DNA from: Hydrococcus rivularis NIES-593 | GTDB lineage: Bacteria; Cyanobacteriota; Cyanobacteriia; Cyanobacteriales; Microcystaceae | Assembly (NCBI RefSeq): GCF_001904635.1 | Contig: NZ_MRCB01000009.1 | Coordinates: 1 to 64,000, forward strand | Reading direction: 5' to 3' | Length of the DNA: 64,000 nucleotides | Part shown: positions 34,851-45,241 of the stretch, piece by piece | How positions within the stretch are numbered: the first letter of the stretch is position 1 | Layout: every line of letters begins with the position of its first letter | Made by a program: the position numbers and the translations under genes | The notes under the pieces: model-generated | What the model was told of the DNA's origin: nothing | The model's database searches: none | The model's input: only the letters and a program-made list of their open reading frames with translations

Positions 34851-35720
34851 TTGACTTTAAAACTGGCAGTTTACGGAAAAGGCGGAATCGGCAAATCTAC
34901 GACAAGCTGTAATATATCCGCTGCTCTCGCCAAGAGAGGCAAAAAAGTTCTCCAAATTGGTTGCGATCCCAAGCACGACAGCACTTTTACCCTGACTGGA
35001 TTTTTAATTCCTACGATCATTGACACCCTGCAAGAAAAAGACTTCCACTATGAAGACATTTGGCCCGAAGATGTTATCTACGATGGATATGCAGGCGTTA
35101 AATGCGTAGAAGCAGGAGGTCCTCCGGCGGGTGCTGGTTGCGGCGGTTATGTCGTTGGCGAGACGGTGAAGCTACTTAAAGAATTAAATGCTTTTGACGA
35201 ATTCGATGTCATTCTTTTTGACGTTCTCGGCGACGTAGTTTGCGGTGGTTTTGCTGCGCCACTGAATTATGCCGACTACTGCATCATCGTTACCGACAAT
35301 GGTTTTGACGCACTCTTTGCTGCTAACCGCATCGCTGCGTCAGTACGCGAGAAAGCACGAACGCATCCACTCCGGTTAGCAGGTTTGATCGGCAACCGTA
35401 CCTCCAAGCGCGACTTAATTGATAAGTACGTCTCTCACGTCCCGATGCCCGTCTTAGAAATTCTGCCATTAATTGAAGATATTCGCGTTTCCCGCGTTAA
35501 AGGTAAGACGCTGTTTGAAATGGCACAAAGCGATCCTTCTCTCAACTACGTCTGCGACTACTATCTCAACATTGCCGATCAGCTAATAGCAAAACCTGAA
35601 GGGGTAGTTCCTCAAGACGCACAAGATAGAGAGTTATTCTCCTTGCTGTCCGACTTTTACCTCAATCCTCAAAAACCGCAAGTAACTGCGGAAGAAGAAT
35701 TAGATCTGATGATGGTTTAG
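34851..35720 (+). CDS. chlL: Dark protochlorophyllide reductase iron-sulfur ATPase (L subunit)
   Basis: NifH-like homodimer that delivers electrons to ChlN-ChlB in light-independent protochlorophyllide reduction. P-loop [11 protein letters not shown]; the [4Fe-4S] ligands are the Cys in AGCGGY and in DVVCGGF. The start is a TTG at 34851 giving [12 protein letters not shown], which matches the known ChlL N-terminus. It is backed by AGGAGAGGAAG about six bases before. The frame is open further upstream to 34719, but that sequence is not ChlL-like. The length of 289 aa is typical. chlN follows after 88 bases; chlB is not in this window. The complex is oxygen-sensitive. Confidence 0.97.
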   Translation: MTLKLAVYGKGGIGKSTTSCNISAALAKRGKKVLQIGCDPKHDSTFTLTGFLIPTIIDTLQEKDFHYEDIWPEDVIYDGYAGVKCVEAGGPPAGAGCGGYVVGETVKLLKELNAFDEFDVILFDVLGDVVCGGFAAPLNYADYCIIVTDNGFDALFAANRIAASVREKARTHPLRLAGLIGNRTSKRDLIDKYVSHVPMPVLEILPLIEDIRVSRVKGKTLFEMAQSDPSLNYVCDYYLNIADQLIAKPEGVVPQDAQDRELFSLLSDFYLNPQKPQVTAEEELDLMMV

Positions 35721-35808
35721 TTATTTGTTAGTCGTTAGTGGTTCAGTCGCTCTCTAGCAACTAACTACTAACAAAAGTTTAAAGTTTATAAGTAAAGGAG
35801 ACTATTAA

Positions 35809-37206
<1,398 letters not shown>

Positions 37207-37246
37207 GTGCAACGTTTAGAGCTTTTTCTCTCAATTTTGAGTAATG

Positions 37247-37286
37247 GGTAGGAGTTTTTTTCTTCTACTCTTTATCTTTTTTTTAT
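37247..37286 (+). terminator. Probable terminator after chlN
   Basis: Stem GTAGGAG / CTTCTAC around seven T, followed by TCTTTATCTTTTTTTT. It lies about 40 bases past the chlN stop and would separate chlLN from the carotenoid-protein genes. Confidence 0.5.
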
Positions 37287-37437
37287 TGGAGAATTTTTAT
37301 CCTTAAAATATTCTTATCAATTTTATTTGTAAAGTTTATTTGCAATTTATAAAAAAATTGTTACAAAATAGAAAGTAAGGAGGCGAGGCAAATTTAAAGC
37401 GTCTCCAGTCCACACTAGAAAACCTCCTAGATTAACT

Positions 37438-37938
37438 ATGGTTTACACTCCAGCTTTTTCGGCAAATCTTCCGCTCAACACCCAGTTTGTTGACGTTCCC
37501 TCCACGACTGCTGGGTACCAGCGTCTGGGAGTAGATGACAAGTTAGGTTTACTTTGGTTTGCTTACACCCAAATGGGTCGCTCCATTACGCCAGCGGCTC
37601 CCGGTGCTGCTCGCCTGCAATTTGCCGAAGGATTGCTCAATCAAATCAAGCAAATGTCCTATGACGAGCAATTGCAGGTAATGCGCGATCTGGTCAGAAA
37701 AGTCAGCACTCCGATTACCCGCTCCTACGGAGTTCTCAGCATCAATACCAAACTGGCTTTCTGGTATCAGTTAGCCGAATTAATGAAAGAAGGTGTTGTC
37801 GTTCCCGTCCCTGCTAACTATCAGATGAGTCGCGAGGCTAGCGAAGTCCTCGCCGCGATTGAGAGATTAGACTTCAGCCAACAGATTACGGTTCTGCGCA
37901 ATGCTGTTGCTGATATGGGAGTCGATCCTCTGGCATAA
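37438..37938 (+). CDS. hcp: Helical carotenoid protein (OCP N-terminal domain homologue)
   Basis: A 166-aa all-helical domain equal to the effector half of orange carotenoid protein. Trp40 and Tyr43 in LLWFAYTQMG correspond to OCP Trp41/Tyr44 that contact the ketocarotenoid. AAPGAARLQFAEGLL, STPITRSYGVLS, LAFWYQLAELM and ITVLRNAVADMG are family blocks. There is no C-terminal NTF2 domain; that half is encoded by the next gene. Depending on the HCP clade, such proteins quench singlet oxygen or phycobilisome excitation; which one applies cannot be told here. Confidence 0.92.
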   Translation: MVYTPAFSANLPLNTQFVDVPSTTAGYQRLGVDDKLGLLWFAYTQMGRSITPAAPGAARLQFAEGLLNQIKQMSYDEQLQVMRDLVRKVSTPITRSYGVLSINTKLAFWYQLAELMKEGVVVPVPANYQMSREASEVLAAIERLDFSQQITVLRNAVADMGVDPLA

Positions 37939-37961
37939 GATATATCCCTTAAAAATGGATA

Positions 37962-37985
37962 AAGAGCAGGAATATTCCTGCTCTT
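37962..37985. terminator. 24-bp perfect palindrome between hcp and ctdh
   Basis: AAGAGCAGGAAT and its exact complement form a loopless palindrome in the 78-base spacer. As RNA it could fold as a strong hairpin, but only ATTGTT follows, not a real T-run. It may attenuate or process the two-gene transcript. Confidence 0.5.
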
Positions 37986-38016
37986 ATTGTTCAATAAAGG
38001 CTTGAGGAAATTTAAT

Positions 38017-38415
38017 ATGATATCTACTACTCAATTCAGCATCAAAGAAATTACTGAGCCAGTCATTGTAAGCTATTTTGAAACTTTAAATGCAGGCGAC
38101 TTTGAAGCAACGGCAAGCCTGTTTGCTGCTGAGGGTGCTTTGTGTCCTCCTTTTGAATCCCCAATTGTCGGAAGAGAAGCGATCGCGAATTACCTAAAGA
38201 CTGAAGCCCAAGGACTACAACTTTATCCCCTCGAAGGAATTGCTGAAGGATTAGAAGACGGCCTGACGGAATTTCAAATCCAAGGCAAAGTACAAACACC
38301 TTTATTCGGGGTCAACGTTGCCTGGCAATTCATCGTGAATGCTGCCAAAGAAATTCTCTCAGTCGAGGTAAAATTATTAGCCTCTCTCGAAGAGCTAGTC
38401 CAAATGCGTCGTTAA
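38017..38415 (+). CDS. ctdh: OCP C-terminal-domain homologue (CTDH)
   Basis: A 132-aa NTF2-like carotenoid-binding protein. Tyr20 in VSYFETLNAGDF and the Trp in VNVAWQF match the OCP Tyr201/Trp288 positions that hydrogen-bond the carotenoid carbonyl. CPPFESPIVGREAI and GKVQTPLFGVNV are also OCP-like. The ATG at 38017 with TTGAGGAAA six bases before is the start; an upstream TTG frame (37987) is not conserved. CTDH proteins are thought to deliver carotenoid to HCP or OCP partners. It ends 4 bases into the convergent gene 38412-38855. Confidence 0.92.
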   Translation: MISTTQFSIKEITEPVIVSYFETLNAGDFEATASLFAAEGALCPPFESPIVGREAIANYLKTEAQGLQLYPLEGIAEGLEDGLTEFQIQGKVQTPLFGVNVAWQFIVNAAKEILSVEVKLLASLEELVQMRR

Positions 38416-38855
38416 GCTGAAGTATAGGCAGGTTGCTCGAAAGCCAAGGCTAGACGCTTGCGCCCCAATTCAATATCTTTGGGAGAGGGCAACCAGTCTG
38501 GATGGCTGGTCATTAATAGACTTTCAATACTCTCTTTATCAAACAAGTGCCAAGTGAGGGAACCTGCTACTTCATCTTCAATGGCGTAGCAGTTGCTGCT
38601 GATACAGTGGAGAGTAAAACCACTGCCAGCAAGGCGATCGACGGTCATGGATTCCTGGGGTTGAAGCGAGCGGAATCGCGAGATAACTTCTCTCAATTCT
38701 TCAATCGATGACACAATTAGTCCTGGAATGCTAACTTGAAGCCGGCTGTCGCTATTGACAGAGATCCAGTAATGACGAGATGGATCGATACCTTCCAACC
38801 AGGAAAATTCATCATCTAAACGATAGCGGGGGGCGAGGATGAATTGCTGTGTCAT
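38412..38855 (-). CDS. Conserved hypothetical protein
   Basis: A 147-aa soluble protein with no signal peptide, transmembrane helix or recognised domain. It begins MTQQFILAPRYRLDDEFSWL. It contains a block around CISSNCYAIEDEVAG and a Trp/His-rich C-terminal half. Its stop overlaps the CTDH stop on the opposite strand by four bases. Codon use and an ATG start make it credible; I do not recognise the family. Confidence 0.7.
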   Translation of the reverse strand: MTQQFILAPRYRLDDEFSWLEGIDPSRHYWISVNSDSRLQVSIPGLIVSSIEELREVISRFRSLQPQESMTVDRLAGSGFTLHCISSNCYAIEDEVAGSLTWHLFDKESIESLLMTSHPDWLPSPKDIELGRKRLALAFEQPAYTSA

Positions 38856-39111
38856 GGTTTTAATGTAGGATGCGAGCTATATTGACTTTGCTTTCTAACA
38901 TTTGTAATAGGAAGCCATAGGTAGTACAAGGCAATTTAATAAAAGTTAAAGTTATGGCGAGTATAAAGAAAATTTTGTACATACTTCTTTACAAATAGTC
39001 GGTTGTTCTGTTTTATTCGGGATAATAAGCTACCTCTAACGAGATAGAGAAAAACCAAAGATTTTGTTAAAATCGATCCGAAAAAGAAGCCTAGAGAGAA
39101 GAACCCGAGCC

Positions 39112-39819
39112 ATGACCCAAACCCGCTCCCAAAAACCGATTGTTATTGCCCCGTCGATCCTATCGGCTGACTTCAGCCGCTTGGGAGAAGAAATAAAAGC
39201 TGTAGACGAAGCTGGCGCTGACTGGATTCACGTAGACGTAATGGACGGTCGCTTTGTTCCCAATATCACTATTGGTCCCCTGATTGTAGAAGCGATTCGT
39301 CCCTACACGAAAAAGCCGTTGGACGTTCATTTAATGATCGTGGAACCCGAAAAATATGTTGGCGATTTTGCCAAAGCTGGAGCGGACATTATTTCTGTTC
39401 ATGCCGAACATAACGCTTCGCCTCACCTCCATCGCACGCTCAGCCAAATTCGGGAACTCGGCAAACAAGCTGGGGTAGTTCTCAATCCCTCTTCACCGCT
39501 GGAACTGATCGAGTACGTTCTGCATTTGTGCGATTTAGTTCTGATTATGAGCGTTAACCCAGGATTCGGCGGTCAAAGCTTCATTCCCGAAGTAGTGCCT
39601 AAGATCCAAAAGCTGCGTCAGATGTGCGACGAAAAAGGACTCGATCCCTGGATTGAGGTAGATGGCGGACTAAAACCTGCTAATACTTGGCAAGTTTTAG
39701 AAGCAGGAGCTAACGCGATCGTAGCAGGTTCTGCCGTGTTCAATGCACCCGACTATGCGGCAGCAATTGAAGGCATTCGCAACAGCAAGCGCCCTCAACC
39801 GGAATTAGCCAAAGTTTAA
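39112..39819 (+). CDS. rpe: Ribulose-phosphate 3-epimerase
   Basis: Interconverts ribulose-5-phosphate and xylulose-5-phosphate in the Calvin cycle and pentose phosphate pathway. TIM barrel with [45 protein letters not shown] and VDGGLKP, including the metal-ligand His and catalytic Asp. An ATG at 39112 is chosen; a TTG frame to 39064 adds a basic peptide without support. The length of 235 aa is normal. It ends before a strong terminator. Confidence 0.97.
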   Translation: MTQTRSQKPIVIAPSILSADFSRLGEEIKAVDEAGADWIHVDVMDGRFVPNITIGPLIVEAIRPYTKKPLDVHLMIVEPEKYVGDFAKAGADIISVHAEHNASPHLHRTLSQIRELGKQAGVVLNPSSPLELIEYVLHLCDLVLIMSVNPGFGGQSFIPEVVPKIQKLRQMCDEKGLDPWIEVDGGLKPANTWQVLEAGANAIVAGSAVFNAPDYAAAIEGIRNSKRPQPELAKV

Positions 39820-39855
39820 GCGATCGTCGCATATTACCGATACTTTAGAGATAGG

Positions 39856-39881
39856 GCGATCCAGATTTGGATCGCTTTTTT
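39856..39881 (+). terminator. Rho-independent terminator after rpe
   Basis: Perfect 8-bp stem GCGATCCA / TGGATCGC with loop GATT, directly followed by TTTTTT. It lies about 36 bases past the rpe stop. Confidence 0.85.
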
Positions 39882-39925
39882 GTTTCTCATTTGAATTCAG
39901 ACGAAATTTTTGATGGCGATTGCCC

Positions 39926-41056
39926 ATGAACTTCATCAACAAAATTCTCAATAGCCGATTTTGGGCATTGGCAATTAAAGAAATCAATCAAATTCTGAGG
40001 GATAAATCTTTAATTTTCTTTTTATTATTTCCCCCGACAATTCAGTTATTAATTTATGGATTTGCCTTAAATCCAGACGTACAAAATCTCAAATTAGGAA
40101 TTGTCGATTATGCTCGAACTAATGAGAGTCAGGAATTAGTTTTTGCCTTGACCGAAAAAACTGACAACATATTTATTGCCGATCGCTATTTCTTAAAAGA
40201 AGAAGAATTAAGCGAGCGAGTTAGAGAAGGAAAACTGACGGTAGGGGTGGTTATTCCACCAGATTTCCAGCGCAAAATCTCTCAAGATAGAACGGCAGAA
40301 ATCCAAGTTTTTATCGATGGTGTAGATGCAAATACAGCCGGAATTGCTAGTGGTTATATCAATCAAATTATCGAACAATACAATCGAAATTTGGAAAGCG
40401 ATCGCCTAGAACCTTTAGTCGATCTGCAAACCACTTTTCTCTACAATCCCGGACTGATTAGTAGCTGGTTTTTCGTACCGGGAATGATGGGCGTTATCTT
40501 TACTCTGATTAGTTCTCTGGTTTCTGCTGGAACAGTTGTCAGAGAAAAAGATAGCGGAACCTTAGAACAATTGCTGATGACTCCCGCCGAAGCTTGGGAA
40601 ATTCTATTGGCTAAAATTGTGCCATTATTTGTCCTTCTTATGGGAGATGTTCTTTTAGCTGTAGTCGTAGGAAGCGTTGTTTTTAGAGTTCCATTTCAAG
40701 GAAATTTTCTACTGTTTTTAGTTTTATCGGGATTATATATTTTTGTGGGAATTGGAATTGGGATTATGCTGGCAACGATTTCTCGCACTCAGCAACAAGC
40801 ATTTCTCATCTCATTTTTTATTAATTTACCTTTAATTCAACTGTCAGGTGCGATCGCTCCTGTTGAAAGTATGCCGACTATTTTTCAATATTTGTCTTTT
40901 GTTAACCCCCTACGGCATTACGTGGCAATCGTGCGTGGAATTCTGTTAAAAGGTATTGGTTTAGGGGCACTCTGGCAACACGCGATCGCGCTTTTATTTT
41001 TTGCTGTCATAATCTTATCAGTTAGTATCAGTCGCTTCCGCCGTCAATTAGTTTAA
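39926..41056 (+). CDS. ABC-2 type transporter permease
   Basis: An inner-membrane permease of the DrrB/YhhJ-like ABC-2 family, about 376 aa. TM1 near residues 28-50 is followed by a large external loop (about 50-180), then five or so helices to the C-terminus. GTVVREKDSGTLEQLLMTP is the characteristic loop before TM3. Possible start codons are TTG 39920 and ATG 39926; the ATG is chosen. No ATPase gene adjoins it, so its partner lies elsewhere. Substrate unknown; relatives export drugs or lipids. Confidence 0.85.
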   Translation: MNFINKILNSRFWALAIKEINQILRDKSLIFFLLFPPTIQLLIYGFALNPDVQNLKLGIVDYARTNESQELVFALTEKTDNIFIADRYFLKEEELSERVREGKLTVGVVIPPDFQRKISQDRTAEIQVFIDGVDANTAGIASGYINQIIEQYNRNLESDRLEPLVDLQTTFLYNPGLISSWFFVPGMMGVIFTLISSLVSAGTVVREKDSGTLEQLLMTPAEAWEILLAKIVPLFVLLMGDVLLAVVVGSVVFRVPFQGNFLLFLVLSGLYIFVGIGIGIMLATISRTQQQAFLISFFINLPLIQLSGAIAPVESMPTIFQYLSFVNPLRHYVAIVRGILLKGIGLGALWQHAIALLFFAVIILSVSISRFRRQLV

Positions 41057-41230
41057 GTCCTTATCAGGAGTTTTTAATCTTTTTAAGAACTCGTCATAAA
41101 AACTTAAGAAAAATTAATAAATTGACACTTTTTTTTACTTAATCAAAATTAACTATATCTTTATAAGTAATTTGATATATTTCTGATATGATAAAAAGTT
41201 TTTTTAGACCGCCAATAACAGACAAAAATT

Positions 41231-41962
41231 ATGAAAAAGTACCTTGCAGAGTTTCTAGGAACTTTCACTCTAGTTCTTTTTGGTTGTGGTGCAGCCGTTC
41301 TCGCTGGCGACCGGATAGGCAGTTTAGGAATTGCTCTAGCCTTCGGTTTTGCTTTTACTGCCATGGCATATGGCATTGGTCCCCTTTCTGGCTGTCATCT
41401 CAATCCGGCCGTTAGCCTGGGAATGTATACTGCTGGCAGAATGACGGGTAAAGATTTGGGCTCCTATATCATCGCTCAACTGTTAGGCGCGATCGCAGGC
41501 GCTGCCGTGTTATTGCTAATCGCGACCGGACACCTGGGAGGATACGATCTTGCAGCTAGAGGTCTCGGTCAGAATGGCTGGGGAGATAACTATGGAGGAG
41601 AATACAATATTGCAGCCGCGATCGTCTTTGAATTCATCGCCAGCCTGCTGTTTGTCATTGTCTTTTTAGGTGCCACCCAGGCAGGCGTTCCGACTGAATT
41701 GGCTGGAGTTGCGATCGGAATTGCCCTGACAGGATTTTATCTTGTTGGTCTGCCCTTGACGGGAGCTTCGCTCAATCCGGCACGGAGTCTGGGACCTGCT
41801 CTTTTTGCAGGAGGAAGAGCTATTTCTCAACTGTGGCTGTTCCTAGTCGTTCCCTCCATAGCAGGAATTGTTAGCGGCTGGCTGTACCGGAGTGGAATTT
41901 TAGCCAAAGAACACGTAAGACCCAGAGTGACCGAAGTACCGGAACAGCAACCTATGACGTAA
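41231..41962 (+). CDS. aqpZ: Aquaporin Z
   Basis: Six-helix water channel of the MIP family, 243 aa. The two pore signatures are HLNPAVSLG (first NPA) and SLNPARSLGPAL (second NPA). An Arg follows the second NPA, and the residue patterns suit a water-specific aquaporin rather than a glyceroporin. In cyanobacteria aquaporin Z is in the plasma membrane and linked to osmotic adjustment. The C-terminal tail after GWLYRSG is short and charged. Confidence 0.95.
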   Translation: MKKYLAEFLGTFTLVLFGCGAAVLAGDRIGSLGIALAFGFAFTAMAYGIGPLSGCHLNPAVSLGMYTAGRMTGKDLGSYIIAQLLGAIAGAAVLLLIATGHLGGYDLAARGLGQNGWGDNYGGEYNIAAAIVFEFIASLLFVIVFLGATQAGVPTELAGVAIGIALTGFYLVGLPLTGASLNPARSLGPALFAGGRAISQLWLFLVVPSIAGIVSGWLYRSGILAKEHVRPRVTEVPEQQPMT

Positions 41963-41984
41963 GGCATAATTATTCAAATCTCTT

Positions 41985-42040
41985 AAGATCGCTTCAGAAA
42001 AACTATCCTCAGCGGAAGTTCTCTCGAAGCGATCTTTCTT
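41985..42040 (+). terminator. Terminator after aqpZ
   Basis: An 11-bp stem AAGATCGCTTC / GAAGCGATCTT with a 30-base loop, followed by TCTTTT. It begins 22 bases past the aqpZ stop. Confidence 0.65.
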
Positions 42041-42057
42041 TTAGTGGTTAGCCGTTA

Positions 42058-42120
42058 GTAGGGGCGAGTCGATCTAAAAACGCTAGAGGTTACCCATACC
42101 CAGTGGAAAACTGTCCCTAC
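42058..42120. repeat. GTAGGGGC inverted-repeat element, copy 1
   Basis: A 63-base element with ends GTAGGGGCGAGT and ACTGTCCCTAC. Its interior GTCGATCTAAAAACG is shared with the copy at 52622 in opposite orientation. Its right-hand CTAC supplies the purQ stop codon (TAG on the minus strand). Confidence 0.55.
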
Positions 42121-42845
42121 ATTGGCCGCGCAGCGCTGACTTCTAGGGTTGCGGTTAGAGATTTGGCTGCCAACAACCCTTCAAACAGTTTCCGACCGTC
42201 TGTTGCGCCCAGAAGCGCATCTGAGGCTCTTTCTGGATGAGGCATCATTCCCAAAACATTGCCTTGTTCGTTGGTAATTCCGGCAATGTTATTCAAAGAA
42301 CCATTGGGGTTGCCGATGTCATTAATTTCTCCTGTTGGCGTGCAATAACGAAACAGAACGCGATCGCTATCTTCTAAGGCTTTTAGCGTCTCTTCATCGG
42401 CGTAATAACGACCTTCGCCGTGGGCAATTGGCAAGGTAATGACTTGTTTGGCACAATAAGCTTGAGTCCAAGGAAAATTCGTATTTTCGACTCGGATGGG
42501 AACGCGATCGCAGATAAAATGTAAATCTCGATTGCGGATTAGTGCTCCAGGTAAAAGACCTACTTCTGTTAGGATCTGAAAGCCGTTACAAATTCCCAAA
42601 ACAAATTTACCTGCCCTAGCGTGTTCGATAACGCTTTTGATGACGGGAGAAAAACGTGCGATCGCACCGCAACGTAAATAGTCGCCGTAGCTGAACCCTC
42701 CTGGCAGGACGACGACATCTAAGTCAGAAATATCGGTTTCTTGGTGCCAAACCATGCGAGTCGGTTGTGAGAGCAATCCTTCTGTCACCATTGCCACATC
42801 GCGATCGCAGTTTGACCCCGGAAAGACAACAATCCCAAATTTCAT
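42117..42845 (-). CDS. purQ: FGAM synthase glutaminase subunit PurQ
   Basis: Class I glutamine amidotransferase subunit of phosphoribosylformylglycinamidine synthase, releasing ammonia for purine ring synthesis. The nucleophile Cys is in [10 protein letters not shown], the His/Glu partners in MPHPER. Typical N-terminus [16 protein letters not shown]. It is 242 aa, slightly longer than average because of a C-terminal extension that ends inside a GTAGGGGC-type repeat. It follows purS with a 3-base gap; purL is not in this window. Confidence 0.96.
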   Translation of the reverse strand: MKFGIVVFPGSNCDRDVAMVTEGLLSQPTRMVWHQETDISDLDVVVLPGGFSYGDYLRCGAIARFSPVIKSVIEHARAGKFVLGICNGFQILTEVGLLPGALIRNRDLHFICDRVPIRVENTNFPWTQAYCAKQVITLPIAHGEGRYYADEETLKALEDSDRVLFRYCTPTGEINDIGNPNGSLNNIAGITNEQGNVLGMMPHPERASDALLGATDGRKLFEGLLAAKSLTATLEVSAARPM

Positions 42846-42848
42846 AAT

Positions 42849-43127
42849 TTATTCTACTGATGCTGGACTAGAAATCGGCGTTAACTCGAAGCGATAATTT
42901 TCAATAACTGGATTGGCCAGGAAGCGATCGCAAATTAAATCCAACTGTTCTCGCGCCCGTTCTTCATTTTCTGCACTTAGTGTCAGTTCTATATACTTAC
43001 CAATTCTGACTCCTCCTACCCCTTGATAGCCTAACTGCTTGAGTCCAGATTCTACTGCCGTCCCTGCCGGATCGAGAACCGAAGGGCGAAGGGTTACATA
43101 AATGCGAGATTGAAATGTTTGAGACAT
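42849..43127 (-). CDS. purS: FGAM synthase subunit PurS
   Basis: A 92-aa bridging subunit of the three-part FGAM synthase, linking PurL and PurQ. Begins with FQSRIYVTLRPSVLDPAGTA, the hallmark of the family. Pairs with purQ in an operon, stop and start 3 bases apart, indicating coupled translation. The normal length is about 80-90 aa. Confidence 0.95.
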   Translation of the reverse strand: MSQTFQSRIYVTLRPSVLDPAGTAVESGLKQLGYQGVGGVRIGKYIELTLSAENEERAREQLDLICDRFLANPVIENYRFELTPISSPASVE

Positions 43128-43263
43128 CTATTCTGGCGATCGCTCCCTTAGTTACCAGTTACCAGTTTATTCGATCTATACTGCTTTAATGGCGACACGA
43201 TAAAAACAGATCTATTTCTAAAGACATTAAAATTAATAGCAAATTGCAAATCCTAGATTGGTA

Positions 43264-43656
43264 ATGAAAGCCCAACGCACCCGCTCTCAAGAGAGAATTT
43301 TTCGCCTTCTAAAAACTTTAAATCGTGCTATTTCGGCGCAGGAACTTTATATAGAACTGCGCAACCGAGAGCAAAATATGGGATTAGCTACAGTCTATCG
43401 TTCTCTAGAAGCCTTAAAACTTCAGGGTACGGTTCAGGTGCGAACGCTGGCAACCGGAGAATCGCTCTATAGCTTGGCACAACAAGACCAACATCATCTA
43501 ACTTGCGTCAATTGCGGGCGATCGATTCTTATTAGTGAATGTCCCGTCCACGATTTAGAAGAAAAACTAGAAAAATCTCATCAGTTTAAAATCTATTATC
43601 ATACTCTCGAATTTTTTGGCTTGTGTCACCAATGTCAGCCAATTGCCAGCAGTTAG
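43264..43656 (+). CDS. zur: Zinc uptake regulator Zur (FurB)
   Basis: Fur-superfamily DNA-binding repressor. The N-terminal winged helix (TRSQERIFRLLKTLNRAISA, MGLATVYRSLEAL) strongly resembles cyanobacterial Zur/FurB. The C-terminal dimer domain has structural zinc Cys pairs CVNCG and CHQC, plus the ESLYSLAQQDQHHLTC region with candidate regulatory ligands. The ATG at 43264 is chosen over a TTG six bases earlier. A length of 130 aa is normal. No target transporter genes are adjacent. Confidence 0.9.
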   Translation: MKAQRTRSQERIFRLLKTLNRAISAQELYIELRNREQNMGLATVYRSLEALKLQGTVQVRTLATGESLYSLAQQDQHHLTCVNCGRSILISECPVHDLEEKLEKSHQFKIYYHTLEFFGLCHQCQPIASS

Positions 43657-43761
43657 CTTGCTTAACAAATCTTTGTCTTTTATCTTTCGAGCTATCCTCC
43701 ATCTTCCCTATCTCCCCTATAATCTCTAACTAACAAACTACTGAGGGAAAGCCAAGCGAAT

Positions 43762-45204
43762 ATGCGAATTTTATTTGTAGCTGCGGAAGCAGCCCCCATA
43801 GCCAAAGTGGGTGGAATGGGAGATGTGGTCGGTGCCCTACCCAAAGTCCTCAGAAAGCTAGGCTATGACGTGCGAATTTTTTTGCCCTATTATGGCTTTC
43901 TCGCCGATAAAATCGAGATCCCTAAAGAACCAATCTGGTGGGGATTTGCCATGTTTCAAGATTTTGCCGTCTATGAAACCACCCTACCCGATACCGACGT
44001 TCCCTTGTATTTATTCGGACATCCAGCGTTCGATCCTCGTCGTATCTATTCTGGAGAAGATGAATATTGGCGCTTCACGTTTTTCTCTAACGGTGCGGCA
44101 GAATTTGCCTGGAATTGTTGGAAACCGCAAGTCATTCACTGTCACGACTGGCACACGGGCATGATTCCGGTTTGGATGCATCAATCTCCCGATATCAGTA
44201 CGGTTTTCACTATTCACAACCTCGCCTATCAGGGACCGTGGCGCGCTTTGTTGGAGCAAATTACTTGGTGTCCTTGGTATATGCAAGGCGATAACGTTAT
44301 GGCAGCCGCTATTCAATACGCCAATCGCGTGACGACCGTTTCGCCTACCTATGCCCGTCAGATTCAAACGCCCAATTATGGGGAACAATTACACGGATTG
44401 CTATCATACATTAGCGGCAATCTAGTCGGAATCCTCAACGGCATCGATACCGAAAGTTACGATCCGGCAACGGATAAATACATTCATCAAACCTATACCG
44501 TCGATACTATCGAAAAGCGGCTAACTAATAAGATTGCCCTCCAAGAGGAAGTCGGACTTGAAGTGAACAAAAAAGCCTTTCTCATCGGCATGGTTACTCG
44601 CCTAGTGGAACAGAAAGGCATCGATCTAGTTCTGAATATTTTGGAGCGATTTATGGCGTATACGGACGCGCAAATCGTTATTCTAGGAACGGGCGATCGC
44701 TACTATGAATCCCAACTGTGGCAACTTGCCTCTCGCTTTCGAGGTCGCATGTCCGTGCAAATCCTCTATAACGATGTTCTAGCGCGGCGAATTTATAGCG
44801 GTGCCGATGTCTTTCTCATGCCATCCCGCTTCGAACCCTGCGGGATCGGTCAACTGTTAGCCCTGCGCTATGGCTGCGTCCCTATCGTCAGGCGCACCGG
44901 CGGCTTAGTCGATACCGTTTCTTTCTACGACCCCGAAAATGAGACGGGAACGGGCTATGCGTTCGATCGCTACGAACCGCTAGACCTTTTTACTTGTATG
45001 GTACGTGCCTGGGAAGGCTTCCGCTACAAGAAGGAGTGGAGGAAATTGCAACAACGAGGAATGCAGCAAGATTTTAGTTGGTATAGCTCGGCAGTAGAAT
45101 ACATCAAAGTTTACAAACAGATTACGGGACAACCGGGTGAGTTAAGCGAAGATGAAAAAGAAAAATTAGCGATGTTGACTAATTCAGATCGAGTTGCTAA
45201 ATAA
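43762..45204 (+). CDS. glgA: Glycogen synthase (ADP-glucose type)
   Basis: GT5 family transferase that elongates alpha-1,4-glucan from ADP-glucose. The N-terminal [14 protein letters not shown] contains the KxGG ADP-glucose loop. Catalytic C-terminal motif [11 protein letters not shown] and the region [10 protein letters not shown] are intact. The length of 480 aa is normal. Cyanobacteria often carry two GlgA isoforms and I cannot tell which this is. It terminates near a bidirectional hairpin with the next convergent gene. Confidence 0.95.
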   Translation: MRILFVAAEAAPIAKVGGMGDVVGALPKVLRKLGYDVRIFLPYYGFLADKIEIPKEPIWWGFAMFQDFAVYETTLPDTDVPLYLFGHPAFDPRRIYSGEDEYWRFTFFSNGAAEFAWNCWKPQVIHCHDWHTGMIPVWMHQSPDISTVFTIHNLAYQGPWRALLEQITWCPWYMQGDNVMAAAIQYANRVTTVSPTYARQIQTPNYGEQLHGLLSYISGNLVGILNGIDTESYDPATDKYIHQTYTVDTIEKRLTNKIALQEEVGLEVNKKAFLIGMVTRLVEQKGIDLVLNILERFMAYTDAQIVILGTGDRYYESQLWQLASRFRGRMSVQILYNDVLARRIYSGADVFLMPSRFEPCGIGQLLALRYGCVPIVRRTGGLVDTVSFYDPENETGTGYAFDRYEPLDLFTCMVRAWEGFRYKKEWRKLQQRGMQQDFSWYSSAVEYIKVYKQITGQPGELSEDEKEKLAMLTNSDRVAK

Positions 45205-45213
45205 AAAAACAAA

Positions 45214-45234
45214 AGAATAGACTCTACCTATTCT
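45214..45234. terminator. Bidirectional terminator, glgA / P-loop TPR gene
   Basis: A 7-bp stem AGAATAG / CTATTCT with loop ACTCTAC sits between the convergent genes. An A-run precedes it and a T-rich tract follows it, so it can serve both strands. Confidence 0.6.
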
Positions 45235-45241
45235 CTTCCAT

